A DNA stretch of 64,000 nt from Pluralibacter gergoviae ATCC 33028 = NBRC 105706 (GCF_001598855.1 NZ_BCZS01000020.1:1-64000); one strand, 5' to 3'. Numbered from the stretch's first letter, positions 38,819-47,955 are shown. Numbers and translations are program-made. Notes: generated by a model not told the origin, from the letters alone.

Positions 38819-39708
38819 CAGCTGCGTCCTCCGGCTTTCGGATCGAGCAGATCCTGGATGCCGTCGCCAAACAGGTTAAAGCCGACGGCGGTTATCAGGA
38901 TCGCTGCGCCGGGAAAGGCGCAGTACCACCACTGATCGAGAACGTAGTTGCGGCCGTTGGCGACCATCGCGCCCCATTCGGCGGTGGGCTGCTGGGCGCC
39001 GAGGCCGATAAAGCCGAGGGTGGCGGCCATCAGGATCGCGCTGCCGATATCCAGCGAGGCCTGCACAATCAGCGGCGGCAGGGCGTTGCGCAGAATGTGC
39101 CAGCTGATCAGGTGCCAGCGGGAGGCGCCGAAGGTCACCGAGGCTTCAACATAGCTGTGCTGGCGGACGATCAGCGTTTGCCCGCGCGCCAGGCGGACGT
39201 AAAACGGGATCCTGACGATGGCGATCGCCAGCATGGCGTTAAACAGGCTCGGCCCGAGGGCGGCCGCCAGCGCCATGGTCAGCACCAGCGAGGGGATCGA
39301 CAGCATAATGTCCATCAGCCGCATAATCAGCGCGTCGCAGCGCCCGCCGAGCACCCCGGATAAGCAGCCCAGCAGGGAGCCGCCGATCCCTGCGATCAGT
39401 ACTACGGCAAGCCCGGCGGCAATCGACTGCTGGCTGCCGATCAGCACCCGGCTGAACAGATCCCGGCCCACTTCGTCGGTGCCGAACCAGTGGGCCGGCG
39501 ACGGCGCCTGCAGGCGGGCGGTAAGATCGATAGCGTTCGGATCGTGGGGCACCAGCCAGGGTGAAAAAATCATCAGCAGCAGCATCAGCAGCATAATGGC
39601 GCCGCCGATAAGGGTCAGCGGACTCTGTCTGATGAGCCACAGCCTGCGCTGCCAGCGCGGACTGACGGTGCGTCTGCGCCGCGCCAGCGGAGGTTCTTCG
39701 TTCATCAT
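38818..39708 (-). CDS. ddpC: Dipeptide ABC transporter permease DdpC-like
   Basis: This roughly 296-aa DppC/OppC-type permease has a cytoplasmic Arg-rich N-terminus and about six TMS. 'HWFGTDEVGRDLFSRVLIG' is the OppC N-terminal signature, and an EAA-like loop lies near 'SYVEASVTFGASRWHLI'. ATG at 39708 is preferred; GTG at 39711 is also in frame and ATG at 39705 is possible. It follows ddpB directly. Confidence 0.87.
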   Translation of the reverse strand: MMNEEPPLARRRRTVSPRWQRRLWLIRQSPLTLIGGAIMLLMLLLMIFSPWLVPHDPNAIDLTARLQAPSPAHWFGTDEVGRDLFSRVLIGSQQSIAAGLAVVLIAGIGGSLLGCLSGVLGGRCDALIMRLMDIMLSIPSLVLTMALAAALGPSLFNAMLAIAIVRIPFYVRLARGQTLIVRQHSYVEASVTFGASRWHLISWHILRNALPPLIVQASLDIGSAILMAATLGFIGLGAQQPTAEWGAMVANGRNYVLDQWWYCAFPGAAILITAVGFNLFGDGIQDLLDPKAGGRS

Positions 39709-39711
39709 CAC

Positions 39712-40731
39712 TTAACTCTCTCCCCGACCCATGCGCGGATCGATCCACAAGTAGAGCAGGTCAACAATCAGATTCACCAGCACGTAGGCAAACGACACCA
39801 CGATGGCGAACCCCATTACCGCCGGGAAATCCAGGGCCTGAATGGAGGTCACCACCCAGGCGCCCATCCCCGGCCAGGCAAAGACGGTTTCGGTCAGCAC
39901 CGCGCCGTAGAGCAGATCCCCCAGCGCCAGGCCGAGGACCGTGACCGAGGGGATCAGGGCGTTGGGCAGGGCGTAGCGCAGGATAATGGTCCAGCGCGGC
40001 AGGCCGCTTGCCAGCGCGGTGCGGATATAGTCCTCGCCGAGCTGTTCGAGCATCGCCGAGCGGATCTGGCGGGCGACAATGCCCAGGTGGACGAAGGCGA
40101 GGGTGGCCGCCGGCAGGATCAGATGCTGCACGGCGTTGATAAATACCTCCGTATCGCCCGCCAGCAGAGAATCGATCAGGTAGAAGCCGGTGATGTGCGC
40201 GGGCGGATCGAGCCAGTCGTCCAGCCTGCCGCTGCCCGGCAGCCAGTTCAGCTTGCCGTAGAACAGGACGATGACCCCAAGCCCGAGCCAGAAGGCGGGG
40301 GTTGAGATCCCGGTCAGCGCCAGCAGCCTGACCAGATGATCGGTCCAGCGGTTGCGGTAGACCGCAGAGAGGACACCCAGCGGAATGCCGACCACCAGCG
40401 CGATGGCGAGGGCGCAGAAGGCCAGCTCCAGGGTGGCCGGAAAGAAGGCCCGCAGATCCTCCAGCACCGGGCGGCCGGTGCGGATCGAGGTGCCCAGATC
40501 TCCGTGCAGCAGCGCCGAAACGTAGCGGGCAAACTGCTGCCAGAGCGGCAGATCCAGCCCTAGCTGATGGCGGATATGCTGGACTATCTCGTCGCTGGCG
40601 CGCTCGCCCGCCAGCAGGCGGGCCGGATCGCCGGGGATCAGGTGCGAAATGATAAACGTAATGACGCAGACGCCGGCCACCACCAGCACAAGGCCCCAGC
40701 AGCGCTGGCGTATCAGACTCCAGAAACTCAT
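39712..40731 (-). CDS. ddpB: Dipeptide ABC transporter permease DdpB-like
   Basis: This 339-aa DppB/OppB-type permease has six TMS, 'FIISHLIPGDPARLLAGE' near the N-terminus, the EAA-like 'DYIRTALASGLPRWTIILR' loop and 'TETVFAWPGMGAWVV'. It is the second gene after the binding protein, with a 53-bp gap from ddpA. Confidence 0.88.
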   Translation of the reverse strand: MSFWSLIRQRCWGLVLVVAGVCVITFIISHLIPGDPARLLAGERASDEIVQHIRHQLGLDLPLWQQFARYVSALLHGDLGTSIRTGRPVLEDLRAFFPATLELAFCALAIALVVGIPLGVLSAVYRNRWTDHLVRLLALTGISTPAFWLGLGVIVLFYGKLNWLPGSGRLDDWLDPPAHITGFYLIDSLLAGDTEVFINAVQHLILPAATLAFVHLGIVARQIRSAMLEQLGEDYIRTALASGLPRWTIILRYALPNALIPSVTVLGLALGDLLYGAVLTETVFAWPGMGAWVVTSIQALDFPAVMGFAIVVSFAYVLVNLIVDLLYLWIDPRMGRGES

Positions 40732-40784
40732 ATCGCTTCCTCCGCCGGGCCTGCGGCCCGGCGCAAAAGAGAGACCGCGGAGCG

Positions 40785-42335
40785 CTACTTATGCATCTCC
40801 GCAATGTTGAATATCTGCTCCAGCATTGGGTTAAAGACGAAGCCCTGGACCGATTTATTCATCGCGACCTGATAGTTTTTCTGGAACAGGTAGACGTAGG
40901 CGGCTTCATCAATCACCACCTTCTGCGCCGCCTGATACTCTTGGGTGCGCGTCGCCTGGTCGCTGGAGGTCGCCGCCTGGCCGAGCAGCTTATCGACGGC
41001 GGCATTGGCGTAGAACGAGCGGTTGCCGGGCAGCCCTTTTTTGTCTGAAGCGAACAGGTAGTTCATAAACATGTAGGGATCGGCAAAATCCGGACTCCAG
41101 TTACCGATCGCGATATCGTAGTCGCCCTTGCCGATGCGCTCGCGCATGGTGGCGTTGGCCAGCTTCTCAAGCTTCACCTGAATGCCGAGCGCCTGCAGAT
41201 TGGCCTGGGTAGAGAGGGCGATAGGCTCCCAGTTCGGATCATTATCGGAATAGAGGAACGAGAGCGTCTTCGGTTTATCGGCCACTTTCTCCAGCGCCGC
41301 CTTCGCCTTATTCATATCCAGCGAATACTGCATTGCGCCGCTGTCGTAGCCCCACATTCCCTCCGGGATCGGGCCGCGCAGCTGCTTACCGTTGCCGCCG
41401 AGAATGCCGTTCACCATGCCCTGATAGTCGGTTGCCCAGGAGATAGCCCGGCGGAGTTCGACCTGGTTAAGCGGCGGCTTGCTGTTATTGAGATAGAGGT
41501 TGGTAATGCGCAGGGCAGGATAGTCGTGAACCGCGACCTTATCCTCTTTTTTCAGGGCGGCAAACTGATCCACCGGCAGCGCGTCGGCGATATCCAGATC
41601 GCCTTTGGTTAACTGCAGGCGGCGGGCGGCGCTCTCGCCGATAATTTTCACCGTCACGCGCTTAAACGCGGGTTTGCTGCCGTCAAAGTGCGGGTTGGGG
41701 ACCAGCACCAGCTGCTGCCCCTTCTGCCAGCGCTGCAGCTTAAAAGCGCCGGAGCCGGCGGTGTTCTGCGCCAGCCAGCCCCGGGCGTCGTCGTCGGCGT
41801 GGGCCTTCAGCACGGCGGGGTTAATGATGGAGGCCCCGTCGTTCGCCAGGGTGTGCAGGAAGGGGGCGAACGCGTCCGGTAGGGTAAAGCGCACGGTTTG
41901 CGGATCGATGACCTCTATTTTCAGGCCCGCCGGAAAGGCTTCGGACGGGCCCTGCTTGATGCGCATCAGGCGCTCAAAGGAGAGTTTGACCGCGTCGGCG
42001 GTAACCGGCGTGCCGTCGTCAAACTGCGGCCCCTTGCGCAGGGTAAACGTCCAGACTTTGCCGTCATCGGAGGCCTGCCACTTTTCCGCCAGATCGCCCT
42101 CGACGTCCGTCGAACCTTTGCCGTTATCCACTTTATACTTCACCAGCCGCTGGTAGGCGGGATAGGTAATGGTCCAGTCGTTGTTATCAATGGTCACCGC
42201 CGGATCCAGCGTCTGCGGATCCGCAGCCTTGCCAATAACCAGCATGTCTTTAGGAACCGCGCTCCAGGCGGGCGCAGTGGCGGCGGCCAGGGCGAGGGCT
42301 AACAGCAGGGGGCGGACTGTGCGGGGAATTATCAT
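40785..42335 (-). CDS. ddpA: Dipeptide-binding periplasmic protein DdpA-like (SBP family 5)
   Basis: This 516-aa extracytoplasmic binding protein has a Sec signal peptide (about 1-26, 'ALALAAATAPAWSA'). The family 5 signature 'WQASDDGKVWTFTLRKG' (about 90-106) and 'DGTPVTADAVKLSFER' are present. Expected to bind D-Ala-D-Ala or similar dipeptides, given its overlap (ATGA) with ddpX. Peptide specificity is inferred from context only. Confidence 0.87.
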   Translation of the reverse strand: MIIPRTVRPLLLALALAAATAPAWSAVPKDMLVIGKAADPQTLDPAVTIDNNDWTITYPAYQRLVKYKVDNGKGSTDVEGDLAEKWQASDDGKVWTFTLRKGPQFDDGTPVTADAVKLSFERLMRIKQGPSEAFPAGLKIEVIDPQTVRFTLPDAFAPFLHTLANDGASIINPAVLKAHADDDARGWLAQNTAGSGAFKLQRWQKGQQLVLVPNPHFDGSKPAFKRVTVKIIGESAARRLQLTKGDLDIADALPVDQFAALKKEDKVAVHDYPALRITNLYLNNSKPPLNQVELRRAISWATDYQGMVNGILGGNGKQLRGPIPEGMWGYDSGAMQYSLDMNKAKAALEKVADKPKTLSFLYSDNDPNWEPIALSTQANLQALGIQVKLEKLANATMRERIGKGDYDIAIGNWSPDFADPYMFMNYLFASDKKGLPGNRSFYANAAVDKLLGQAATSSDQATRTQEYQAAQKVVIDEAAYVYLFQKNYQVAMNKSVQGFVFNPMLEQIFNIAEMHK

Positions 42336-42916
42336 TGTTTTACTCCGTAAGCATTGTCAGGTGTTAAACAGGAAAAGGCGTCGTCCAGCAGGGGATAGCC
42401 GGCGGCGTCGGGTAATTCAAAGTGCCACCATTCGGTGGCAATGCCCCTGAAGCCGCCGCCGTACATGATGGCGTTGAGCAGCAGGCGGTTGCGCTGAGCC
42501 TGCGGCGGGATGCCGGGATGGAAGGGGTGGGAGAGTTCGCTCATCTCGTCAAAGCCGGTGCCCATATCCAGCGCCTCGCCGCGCTCATCAAGCAGCGTGA
42601 CGTCGATAGCCGTGCCCCGGCTGTGGTTTGAGCCGAGACTGCCCGGCACGACATAGGCCGGGTCCGGGCAGGCATTCCACAGCAGCGCCTGCGCCCGCTG
42701 CGGGCGGTAGGCATCCAGCACCAGCAGGCGCAGTCCGGCGAGGGCGGCAATCTGCAGCGACTTCTCCAGTGCCGCCGCCGCATCCGGATGCAGCAGACAG
42801 CGCGCTTCGCCGTAGATCGGCCGGCCGGTGAGGTTATCGGCGGTAGCGTATTTAAGATCGATATCCAGCGTCGGAAAGCGCGCGGCGATATCGATAAGAG
42901 GCAGCGACTGGCTCAT
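42332..42916 (-). CDS. ddpX: D-alanyl-D-alanine dipeptidase DdpX (VanX family)
   Basis: This 194-aa peptidase M15D has zinc ligands in 'SNHSRGTAIDVTLLD' (His and Asp), the catalytic Glu-Trp-Trp-His stretch 'TEWWHFELP', and Arg in 'DAYRPQRAQALLW'. It aligns with E. coli DdpX over its length. It hydrolyses D-Ala-D-Ala so that the D-Ala released from murein can be used as carbon and nitrogen source. Cytosolic, no signal peptide. ATG at 42916 after 'aggacattgtg'. Start of the ddpXABCDF operon, 15 nt after the regulator gene. Confidence 0.92.
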   Translation of the reverse strand: MSQSLPLIDIAARFPTLDIDLKYATADNLTGRPIYGEARCLLHPDAAAALEKSLQIAALAGLRLLVLDAYRPQRAQALLWNACPDPAYVVPGSLGSNHSRGTAIDVTLLDERGEALDMGTGFDEMSELSHPFHPGIPPQAQRNRLLLNAIMYGGGFRGIATEWWHFELPDAAGYPLLDDAFSCLTPDNAYGVKQ

Positions 42917-42931
42917 CACAATGTCCTGTAT

Positions 42932-43801
42932 TTATTCATGTTCAAATTGGCCAAAGGCCTGCTGCAGCGCGCGGTTCTCCGCGAGGCGGCCGGAGAGCGC
43001 CGGCCCCAGTCGCTCTATCGTTGCGGACAGCAGCAGGTTAAAAAGGCAGCTGATGGGGGCGAGGGAGTCCCAGAAGTGCCCGGTATCGGTTTTGACCTGC
43101 AGCAGATCCACCGGGAAGTCGCGGGCCCACGGGCACCAGATATCGGTGACCAGCGCTGTCGCTACCCGGCGCTCGCTGGCGATGCGGCAAAACTGGCGGG
43201 CCGCCGTGGCGTAGGCGCGGGTGTCCGTCAGCACCACGTAGGGGTTGTCATATCCGGAGTTCAGCGATTCCAGCCAGCTGCCGGAGCTGCCGTCGGCGTA
43301 GACCACCCGGGGGCGCAGGTACTCCAGATGGCTGAAAAAGGTGTTGGCGATGCCGCGGGTCGACTGAACGCCGAGGACGATCACCGCGTCGGCGTCGGCG
43401 ATGCGCTGGCTGATGCGGGCGAAGGTCTCCGTCTGCGCCAGCCGGTAGACGTACTGGATGGCCTCCAGCTCCATCTGCAGCGACTGGCTGAGCCTGTCCG
43501 GCCGGGCCTGCTGCTGCGCCCAGGAGTCGAGGCGCTCTACTACGCCCCAGTGGCGGTAGGGGGCCGCGCTGGCGCTTTTCAGGCCGTTTTTAACGTCGTC
43601 CAGGTTGCGATAGCCCAGCTTGCGCAGGTAGCGCCCGACGGTGATCCCGCTGGTGCCCGTGGCCTGGGCGATGCTGTCCGCGGTCTCGAACGGGATTTGC
43701 GCCAGGTGGCCGAGCAGCCAGCTGCCGATCCGCTTTTCGCTCGGCGTCAGCTGACTGAACGTTGACTCGATAATCCGCTGCAGTTCATGGCTATCGCTCA
43801 T
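42932..43801 (-). CDS. RpiR/MurR-family regulator (HTH + SIS domain)
   Basis: This 289-aa protein has an N-terminal HTH_6 domain (about 1-75, 'FSQLTPSEKRIGSWLLGHL') and a C-terminal SIS phosphosugar-binding domain (about 120-255, with 'VIVLGVQSTRGIANTFF'). It is co-directional with and just upstream of ddpX, so it probably controls this operon. MurR in E. coli senses MurNAc-6-phosphate, which fits a cell-wall-recycling role; the actual ligand here is unknown. The upstream 321-bp gap (43802-44122) contains divergent promoters and no visible gene. Confidence 0.87.
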   Translation of the reverse strand: MSDSHELQRIIESTFSQLTPSEKRIGSWLLGHLAQIPFETADSIAQATGTSGITVGRYLRKLGYRNLDDVKNGLKSASAAPYRHWGVVERLDSWAQQQARPDRLSQSLQMELEAIQYVYRLAQTETFARISQRIADADAVIVLGVQSTRGIANTFFSHLEYLRPRVVYADGSSGSWLESLNSGYDNPYVVLTDTRAYATAARQFCRIASERRVATALVTDIWCPWARDFPVDLLQVKTDTGHFWDSLAPISCLFNLLLSATIERLGPALSGRLAENRALQQAFGQFEHE

Positions 43802-44122
43802 CTCTGTCCTCGATGATAGTGAGATATCATTTAACAGACTTTTGATACTTGAATAACAAAGCACGATGCGTGCCAGATGAACAGAAACGGCCTTATTCCT
43901 GAATATGGCGCGATAACAGGGTGTTTCGACACATTTGAAGCGTAGATAAGGGCGGCAGGAACGCACAAAAAGCGTGCAGATTTTTCCGAAGAGCGTCACA
44001 TAAAGAACATTTTTTTAACAATTTCGCGCATTAATCTCCTCAACGCCGCGAATTTTCCTTGCCCGCGTCGCCCCCGCGCGGCATAACGACAGGGGGAATA
44101 CCTCTTCAATAAGGATAACGAG

Positions 44123-44884
44123 ATGCGACTGAAAACAGACCTGGCGCTGGGGCTGACCCTGCTCGCCTGCGCGGGCCACGCCCGCGATCTGCAGACCATC
44201 CGCCAAAGCGGGGAACTGAAGGTCGGCGTGCCGGGGGACTACGCGCCGCTGGCGTTTCACAATCAGGCCGGGGAGCTGCTCGGCTACGATGTCGATATGG
44301 CGAAAGATCTCGGCAAAACCCTCGGGCTGAAGGTGAGCTTTGTCGCCACCAGCTGGCCGACGCTGGCCGCCGATCTGCAGGCGGATAAGTTTGATATCGC
44401 CATGGGCGGCGTCACCCGCACGCCGGAGCGGGCAAAGGCGTTTGCCCTCAGCCGGCCGGTGGTGGCGAACGGTAAGATAGCGCTGGCCAACTGCAGCGCC
44501 GCGCCGTCGCTCGGCAGCCTGGCGCAGATAGACCGGCCGCAGGTGAAGGTGGTGGTTAATCCCGGCGGCACCAATCAGAGCTACGTCGATGCGCATATTA
44601 AGCACGCGCAGATTATTCGCGTGAAGAATAACGTCGATAATCTGCAGGCCCTGCGGGACAAAAGCGCCGATATGATGGTCACCGACCTGATCGAGGGCGA
44701 CTGGTATCAGGGCCAGGAGCCGGGCGTGTTCTGCGTCGCCACGGCGAAGCCGCTGCCGGGCACCGAAAGCGATAAAGTCTATATGGTCAGGCGCGACAAT
44801 CCGCAGCTGCTGGAGAAGGTAGATCAGTGGCTGGCGAAGCAGGACCCCGCCGCGCTCAAGCGCAAGTGGAAGCTGGCGCAGTAG
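44123..44884 (+). CDS. Periplasmic SBP family 3 protein, PheC/cyclohexadienyl-dehydratase-like
   Basis: This 253-aa protein has a signal peptide (about 1-20, 'LLACAGHARD'). A family 3 binding fold follows ('LKVGVPGDYAPLAFHN', 'GYDVDMAKDLGKTLG'). 'MGGVTRTPERAKAFALSRP' and 'VVNPGGTNQSYVDAHI' resemble PheC, a periplasmic cyclohexadienyl/arogenate dehydratase built on a binding-protein scaffold. No transporter genes adjoin it, which favours an enzyme or an orphan binding protein. Both options stay open. AAGGATAACGAG serves as the ribosome binding site. Confidence 0.7.
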   Translation: MRLKTDLALGLTLLACAGHARDLQTIRQSGELKVGVPGDYAPLAFHNQAGELLGYDVDMAKDLGKTLGLKVSFVATSWPTLAADLQADKFDIAMGGVTRTPERAKAFALSRPVVANGKIALANCSAAPSLGSLAQIDRPQVKVVVNPGGTNQSYVDAHIKHAQIIRVKNNVDNLQALRDKSADMMVTDLIEGDWYQGQEPGVFCVATAKPLPGTESDKVYMVRRDNPQLLEKVDQWLAKQDPAALKRKWKLAQ

Positions 44885-44919
44885 CGCTCTGCCCGCGCGG
44901 CGCGCGGGCAGAATAAGGC

Positions 44920-45720
44920 TTACACGATATCGTCAACCACGCCGCCGTCGACGCGCAGCGCCGCGCCGGAGGTGGCGGAGGCCTGTTTAGAGCAGGCGTA
45001 AACCACCATGTTGGCGACTTCCTCAACCGACGCCGCGCGCTGAATAACCGAGCTCGGACGGTGGGCCATCACGAACTCTTTTCCCAGTTCTTCCAGCGAC
45101 TTACCGGTCTTTTCCGCTTCCTCCTTCATCATTTCTGCAAAGCCGTCGGAGATGGTCGGTCCCGGCAGGACGCTGTTAACGGTGACGCCGCTGCCGGCGA
45201 CGTATTTCGCCAGGCCGCGCGCCAGGGCGAGCTGCGCCGTTTTGCTGACGCCATACTGGATCATGTCCGCCGGAATATTGCGTGCGGATTCGGAGGAGAT
45301 AAACACCACCCGTCCCCAGCCTTTCTTCACCATCGCCGGCAGCAGGGCGCGCGACAGGCGCACGCCGGACATCACGTTAGTCTGCCAGTATTTCTCCCAG
45401 GTCTCGTCGTCGAGTTCGAAGAAGTCCCCCGGCCCGTAGATGCCCGCATTGTTAACCAGAATATCCACGCCGCCGCCGTCTGACCCCTTCAGCAGCTGGT
45501 TAACGCCTTCAGCGCTGCTGAGATCGGCAATGGCCGAACGCGCCCTGGCGCCCGGGACATCATGGTGCAGGCGGGCAAGCGCCTCGCTGACGCTCTTTTC
45601 GCTGCGGCCGTTGAGGATAACTTCCGCGCCGCTTTCTGCCAGCCCTTTGGCAATCGCATAGCCAATGCCGCCCGTTGATGCGCTTACCAGCGCGACTTTC
45701 CCCGATAAATCAATTTTCAT
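44920..45720 (-). CDS. Short-chain dehydrogenase/reductase
   Basis: This 266-aa classical SDR has cofactor motif 'VSASTGGIGYAIAKGLA' (TGxxxGxG variant), 'NNAGIYGP', catalytic Ser in 'FISSESARNIPADMIQYGVSK' (split here as FISSES and IQYGVSK, i.e. the YxxxK), and 'LPGPTISDGF'. ATG at 45720 preferred ('MKIDLSGKVALVSAS'); the ten residues upstream are not family-like. Substrate unknown. It is a single-gene unit convergent with the PheC-like gene. Confidence 0.88.
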   Translation of the reverse strand: MKIDLSGKVALVSASTGGIGYAIAKGLAESGAEVILNGRSEKSVSEALARLHHDVPGARARSAIADLSSAEGVNQLLKGSDGGGVDILVNNAGIYGPGDFFELDDETWEKYWQTNVMSGVRLSRALLPAMVKKGWGRVVFISSESARNIPADMIQYGVSKTAQLALARGLAKYVAGSGVTVNSVLPGPTISDGFAEMMKEEAEKTGKSLEELGKEFVMAHRPSSVIQRAASVEEVANMVVYACSKQASATSGAALRVDGGVVDDIV

Positions 45721-45984
45721 GCACGTACCCTTTTTGACTGGACGAATCATTAAGCATGGCAGACGTGGGCGCAGCGCTTATGTGATTTGTGCTGTTTAGA
45801 GGCCGGATACCGTGCGCCGGCGACGGGGTTTATATTGATGTGGGTGATGTATTTATCTTTATGATTTATAAAACAAATAATGCGTTTTTGATGTTAAATA
45901 AACCTGTTTCGGGGATGGCTTTTTGGATAGAATGCGTTCGCCAGAAAGGTTCTGGCTTTTACTTTGACGAAAAGGATTTGATGC

Positions 45985-46152
45985 ATGAATAAGCTGATTA
46001 AATTAGCGCTTCTGGGCGCCGTTATGGCGACCCTTTCCGGCTGTACGGGCAGTATCTACAACAAAGAAAAGAACTGCGACTACCACTACCTGTTCCACCC
46101 CGCGATCTCCATCTCGAAGATGATCGGCGGCTGCGGCGATACCGCGAAGTAA
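45985..46152 (+). CDS. yhfL: Small lipoprotein YhfL
   Basis: This 55-aa lipoprotein reads 'MNKLIKLALLGAVMATLSGC' with the lipobox LSGC (Cys 20), then a mature part ending 'ISISKMIGGCGDTAK'. It aligns with E. coli YhfL, including the two distal cysteines. It sits in a different neighbourhood from that of E. coli. It is followed by a strong terminator. Role unknown. Confidence 0.9.
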   Translation: MNKLIKLALLGAVMATLSGCTGSIYNKEKNCDYHYLFHPAISISKMIGGCGDTAK

Positions 46153-46162
46153 GCACGACCGG

Positions 46163-46186
46163 GCCGGCCCGCGGGGCCGGCTTTTT
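46163..46186 (+). terminator. Intrinsic terminator after yhfL
   Basis: gccggccc-gc-ggggccggc is followed by TTTTTAT, starting 11 nt after the yhfL stop. Its 3' end touches the last bases of the convergent MBL gene. Confidence 0.9.
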
Positions 46187-46979
46187 ATATGGTGATGATA
46201 TCGCCGGTCGCCAGCGAAGAGAGACGCCCGCTGAGCCAGATATTTCCCCACATTCCCGTACAGTGGCACCCCACAATGCGTTCCGTATTTTGCGCGCGCA
46301 GAAAACGCCCGATGCGGCGGATGGCGAGCGGCGAAGCGCTGCGCAGGTGAAAACCGCCAATCAGGGCGTGAACGTGCTCAATGCCGGTAATGCGCTGGCA
46401 GTGCCTGACGATATTGACGATCCCGCGGTGTCCGCATCCGGTAATGATGGTCAGCCCCCGCGCCGATTTATGCACTAACGCGCCCTCATCAACGATAAAG
46501 TCAGGCCGCCCGCCGTGGCGGTCTAAAAGGCCGTAAGCCTTTGGCCTTGCGACCGTAATCTCACCCGACCACAGCGTTGAATCGCTGATAGGCACCGGCG
46601 ACGCCGAGCGGATCATCCGGTGGCGGGAGTAGTCTATCTCCAGAGAGAGCTTTTTGATCCTCTGACTGCGCCCCGCCAGCGTCAGCGCGGCGTGACGTTC
46701 GCGCGCAGCGTCAGGGTGACAGATAATCGTCGTATTGTCGGGAAGAAAGGCAACGCCGCCGCAGTGATCGTAATGACCGTGGGATAAGACCGCGACATCA
46801 ATTGCGCCCGGGTCGATACCCAGCAGAGCGGCGTTGTGTAAGAAACTGTCGTCGGGCCCTGTATCAAAGAGAATGGTTTTCTGCCCGTCCTCTACCAGCA
46901 GGCTCAGCCCGGCCTTTGCTCTTAGCGACGACCCGTTTCGCCGCCGGTTTTCCAGCAGGACCGTTATTTTTAACGTCAT
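46185..46979 (-). CDS. Metallo-beta-lactamase-fold hydrolase
   Basis: This 264-aa MBL-fold protein has the metal motif 'LSHGHYDHCGG' (about 65-75), the earlier 'ILFDTGPDDSF', and later ligands in 'IITGCGHRGIVNIV' and 'GCHCTGMWG'. This layout is that of the 'DHPP synthase-like' MJ0301 branch. Substrate unknown. Monocistronic. The 264-bp region upstream, to 47243, is shared with the divergent cupin gene. Confidence 0.86.
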   Translation of the reverse strand: MTLKITVLLENRRRNGSSLRAKAGLSLLVEDGQKTILFDTGPDDSFLHNAALLGIDPGAIDVAVLSHGHYDHCGGVAFLPDNTTIICHPDAARERHAALTLAGRSQRIKKLSLEIDYSRHRMIRSASPVPISDSTLWSGEITVARPKAYGLLDRHGGRPDFIVDEGALVHKSARGLTIITGCGHRGIVNIVRHCQRITGIEHVHALIGGFHLRSASPLAIRRIGRFLRAQNTERIVGCHCTGMWGNIWLSGRLSSLATGDIITI

Positions 46980-47243
46980 AAACTCTACCTGCGCTGTGCG
47001 AAGCGTTCATTGTATTCAACGCGCTGTGATAAAAACCCTGCGGTCAGCGCAAAATGCCGCTTCTGATTGCGCCGCGCCGCTGGCCCGCTCCGCAGAACCC
47101 GCGATCGGGTCAGGGATGAATTTGCGCTGCCTCACCTTTTCCCCCTCGTGCCGCTCGCGGCAGCGGCTTTATGTTGCAATTAGGTTAAATAATATGCAAT
47201 TGTAATGTTATTACTTCCTGATGGCGACTTAAAGGTGACAGTA

Positions 47244-47777
47244 ATGGTCGAAAAAGCGAGCTCAGAGTTCTGGCGGGATATTCCGCCGATCCCCAACCCC
47301 TTCAAGCCCTACGCGCTGCCGGAGGCCTATATCAAGAATGCGGCGGATGACGATATCCGCCTCTACGCGCCCTTCACCGACACGGTGTCGTCCCGGCCGC
47401 TGTGGATCTCGCCTTCGGAGAACCGCTGGAGCGATATTCTGATGGCCACCAGCGCCGGCCTGGTTAACCGCCACTACCATCCGCACGAAATCTTCGCCTA
47501 TACCATCTCCGGCAAGTGGGGCTATCTGGAACACGACTGGACCGCCACCGCCGGCGACTTTGTGTTTGAAACGCCGGGCGAGGGGCATACGCTGGTGGCG
47601 TTCGAACACCAAGAGCCGATGCGCGCCTTCTTTATCGTCCACGGGCCGCTTATCTGGCTGGACGAGGAGGGCAAGCCCGACGGCTACTTTGACGTTCACG
47701 AATATATCGCGATGTGCGAGGCGCACTATGAGAAGGTGGGCTTAGGAAAGGAGCGGGTGCGGGCGCTGATCCGTTAA
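47244..47777 (+). CDS. Cupin dioxygenase, 2,4'-dihydroxyacetophenone dioxygenase family
   Basis: This 177-aa protein has a single cupin domain with 'VNRHYHPHEIFAYTISGKWG' (His/His/Glu ligands, about 78-97) and 'GDFVFETPGEGHTLVAF' (second His, about 124). This matches the DAD family, which cleaves C-C bonds of aryl ketones with a non-haem iron. ATG at 47244 is preceded by AAAGGTGACAG. No pathway neighbours; substrate unproven. Confidence 0.8.
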   Translation: MVEKASSEFWRDIPPIPNPFKPYALPEAYIKNAADDDIRLYAPFTDTVSSRPLWISPSENRWSDILMATSAGLVNRHYHPHEIFAYTISGKWGYLEHDWTATAGDFVFETPGEGHTLVAFEHQEPMRAFFIVHGPLIWLDEEGKPDGYFDVHEYIAMCEAHYEKVGLGKERVRALIR

Positions 47778-47784
47778 TCTTCCC

Positions 47785-47814
47785 GGCTCCGGCTCCGGCT
47801 CCGGCTCCGACTCC
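47785..47814. repeat. Hexanucleotide tandem repeat (GGCTCC)4 + GACTCC
   Basis: Four perfect GGCTCC units and a fifth with one change lie 8 nt after the cupin gene stop, in non-coding DNA. Such short arrays vary by slippage. Confidence 0.9.
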
Positions 47815-47955
47815 GACGGCGAGGGAGTGCCGTAGCGTAACCCGCTGTAATTCAGAACTTTCTGTGAGCTAACGGGAGCGTATTTCCCGGCCTGGCGGAT
47901 GATTTGTGCCATGCTTGCTTTTGATGCGAGGGCAATCGTCTGCGAAGGTCATTCT

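Noticed and set aside
45789-45992. 67-codon frame upstream of yhfL
   Set aside because: Composition is unlike coding sequence here, it has no convincing ribosome binding site, and its end overlaps the well-supported yhfL start. It more likely is the yhfL leader.
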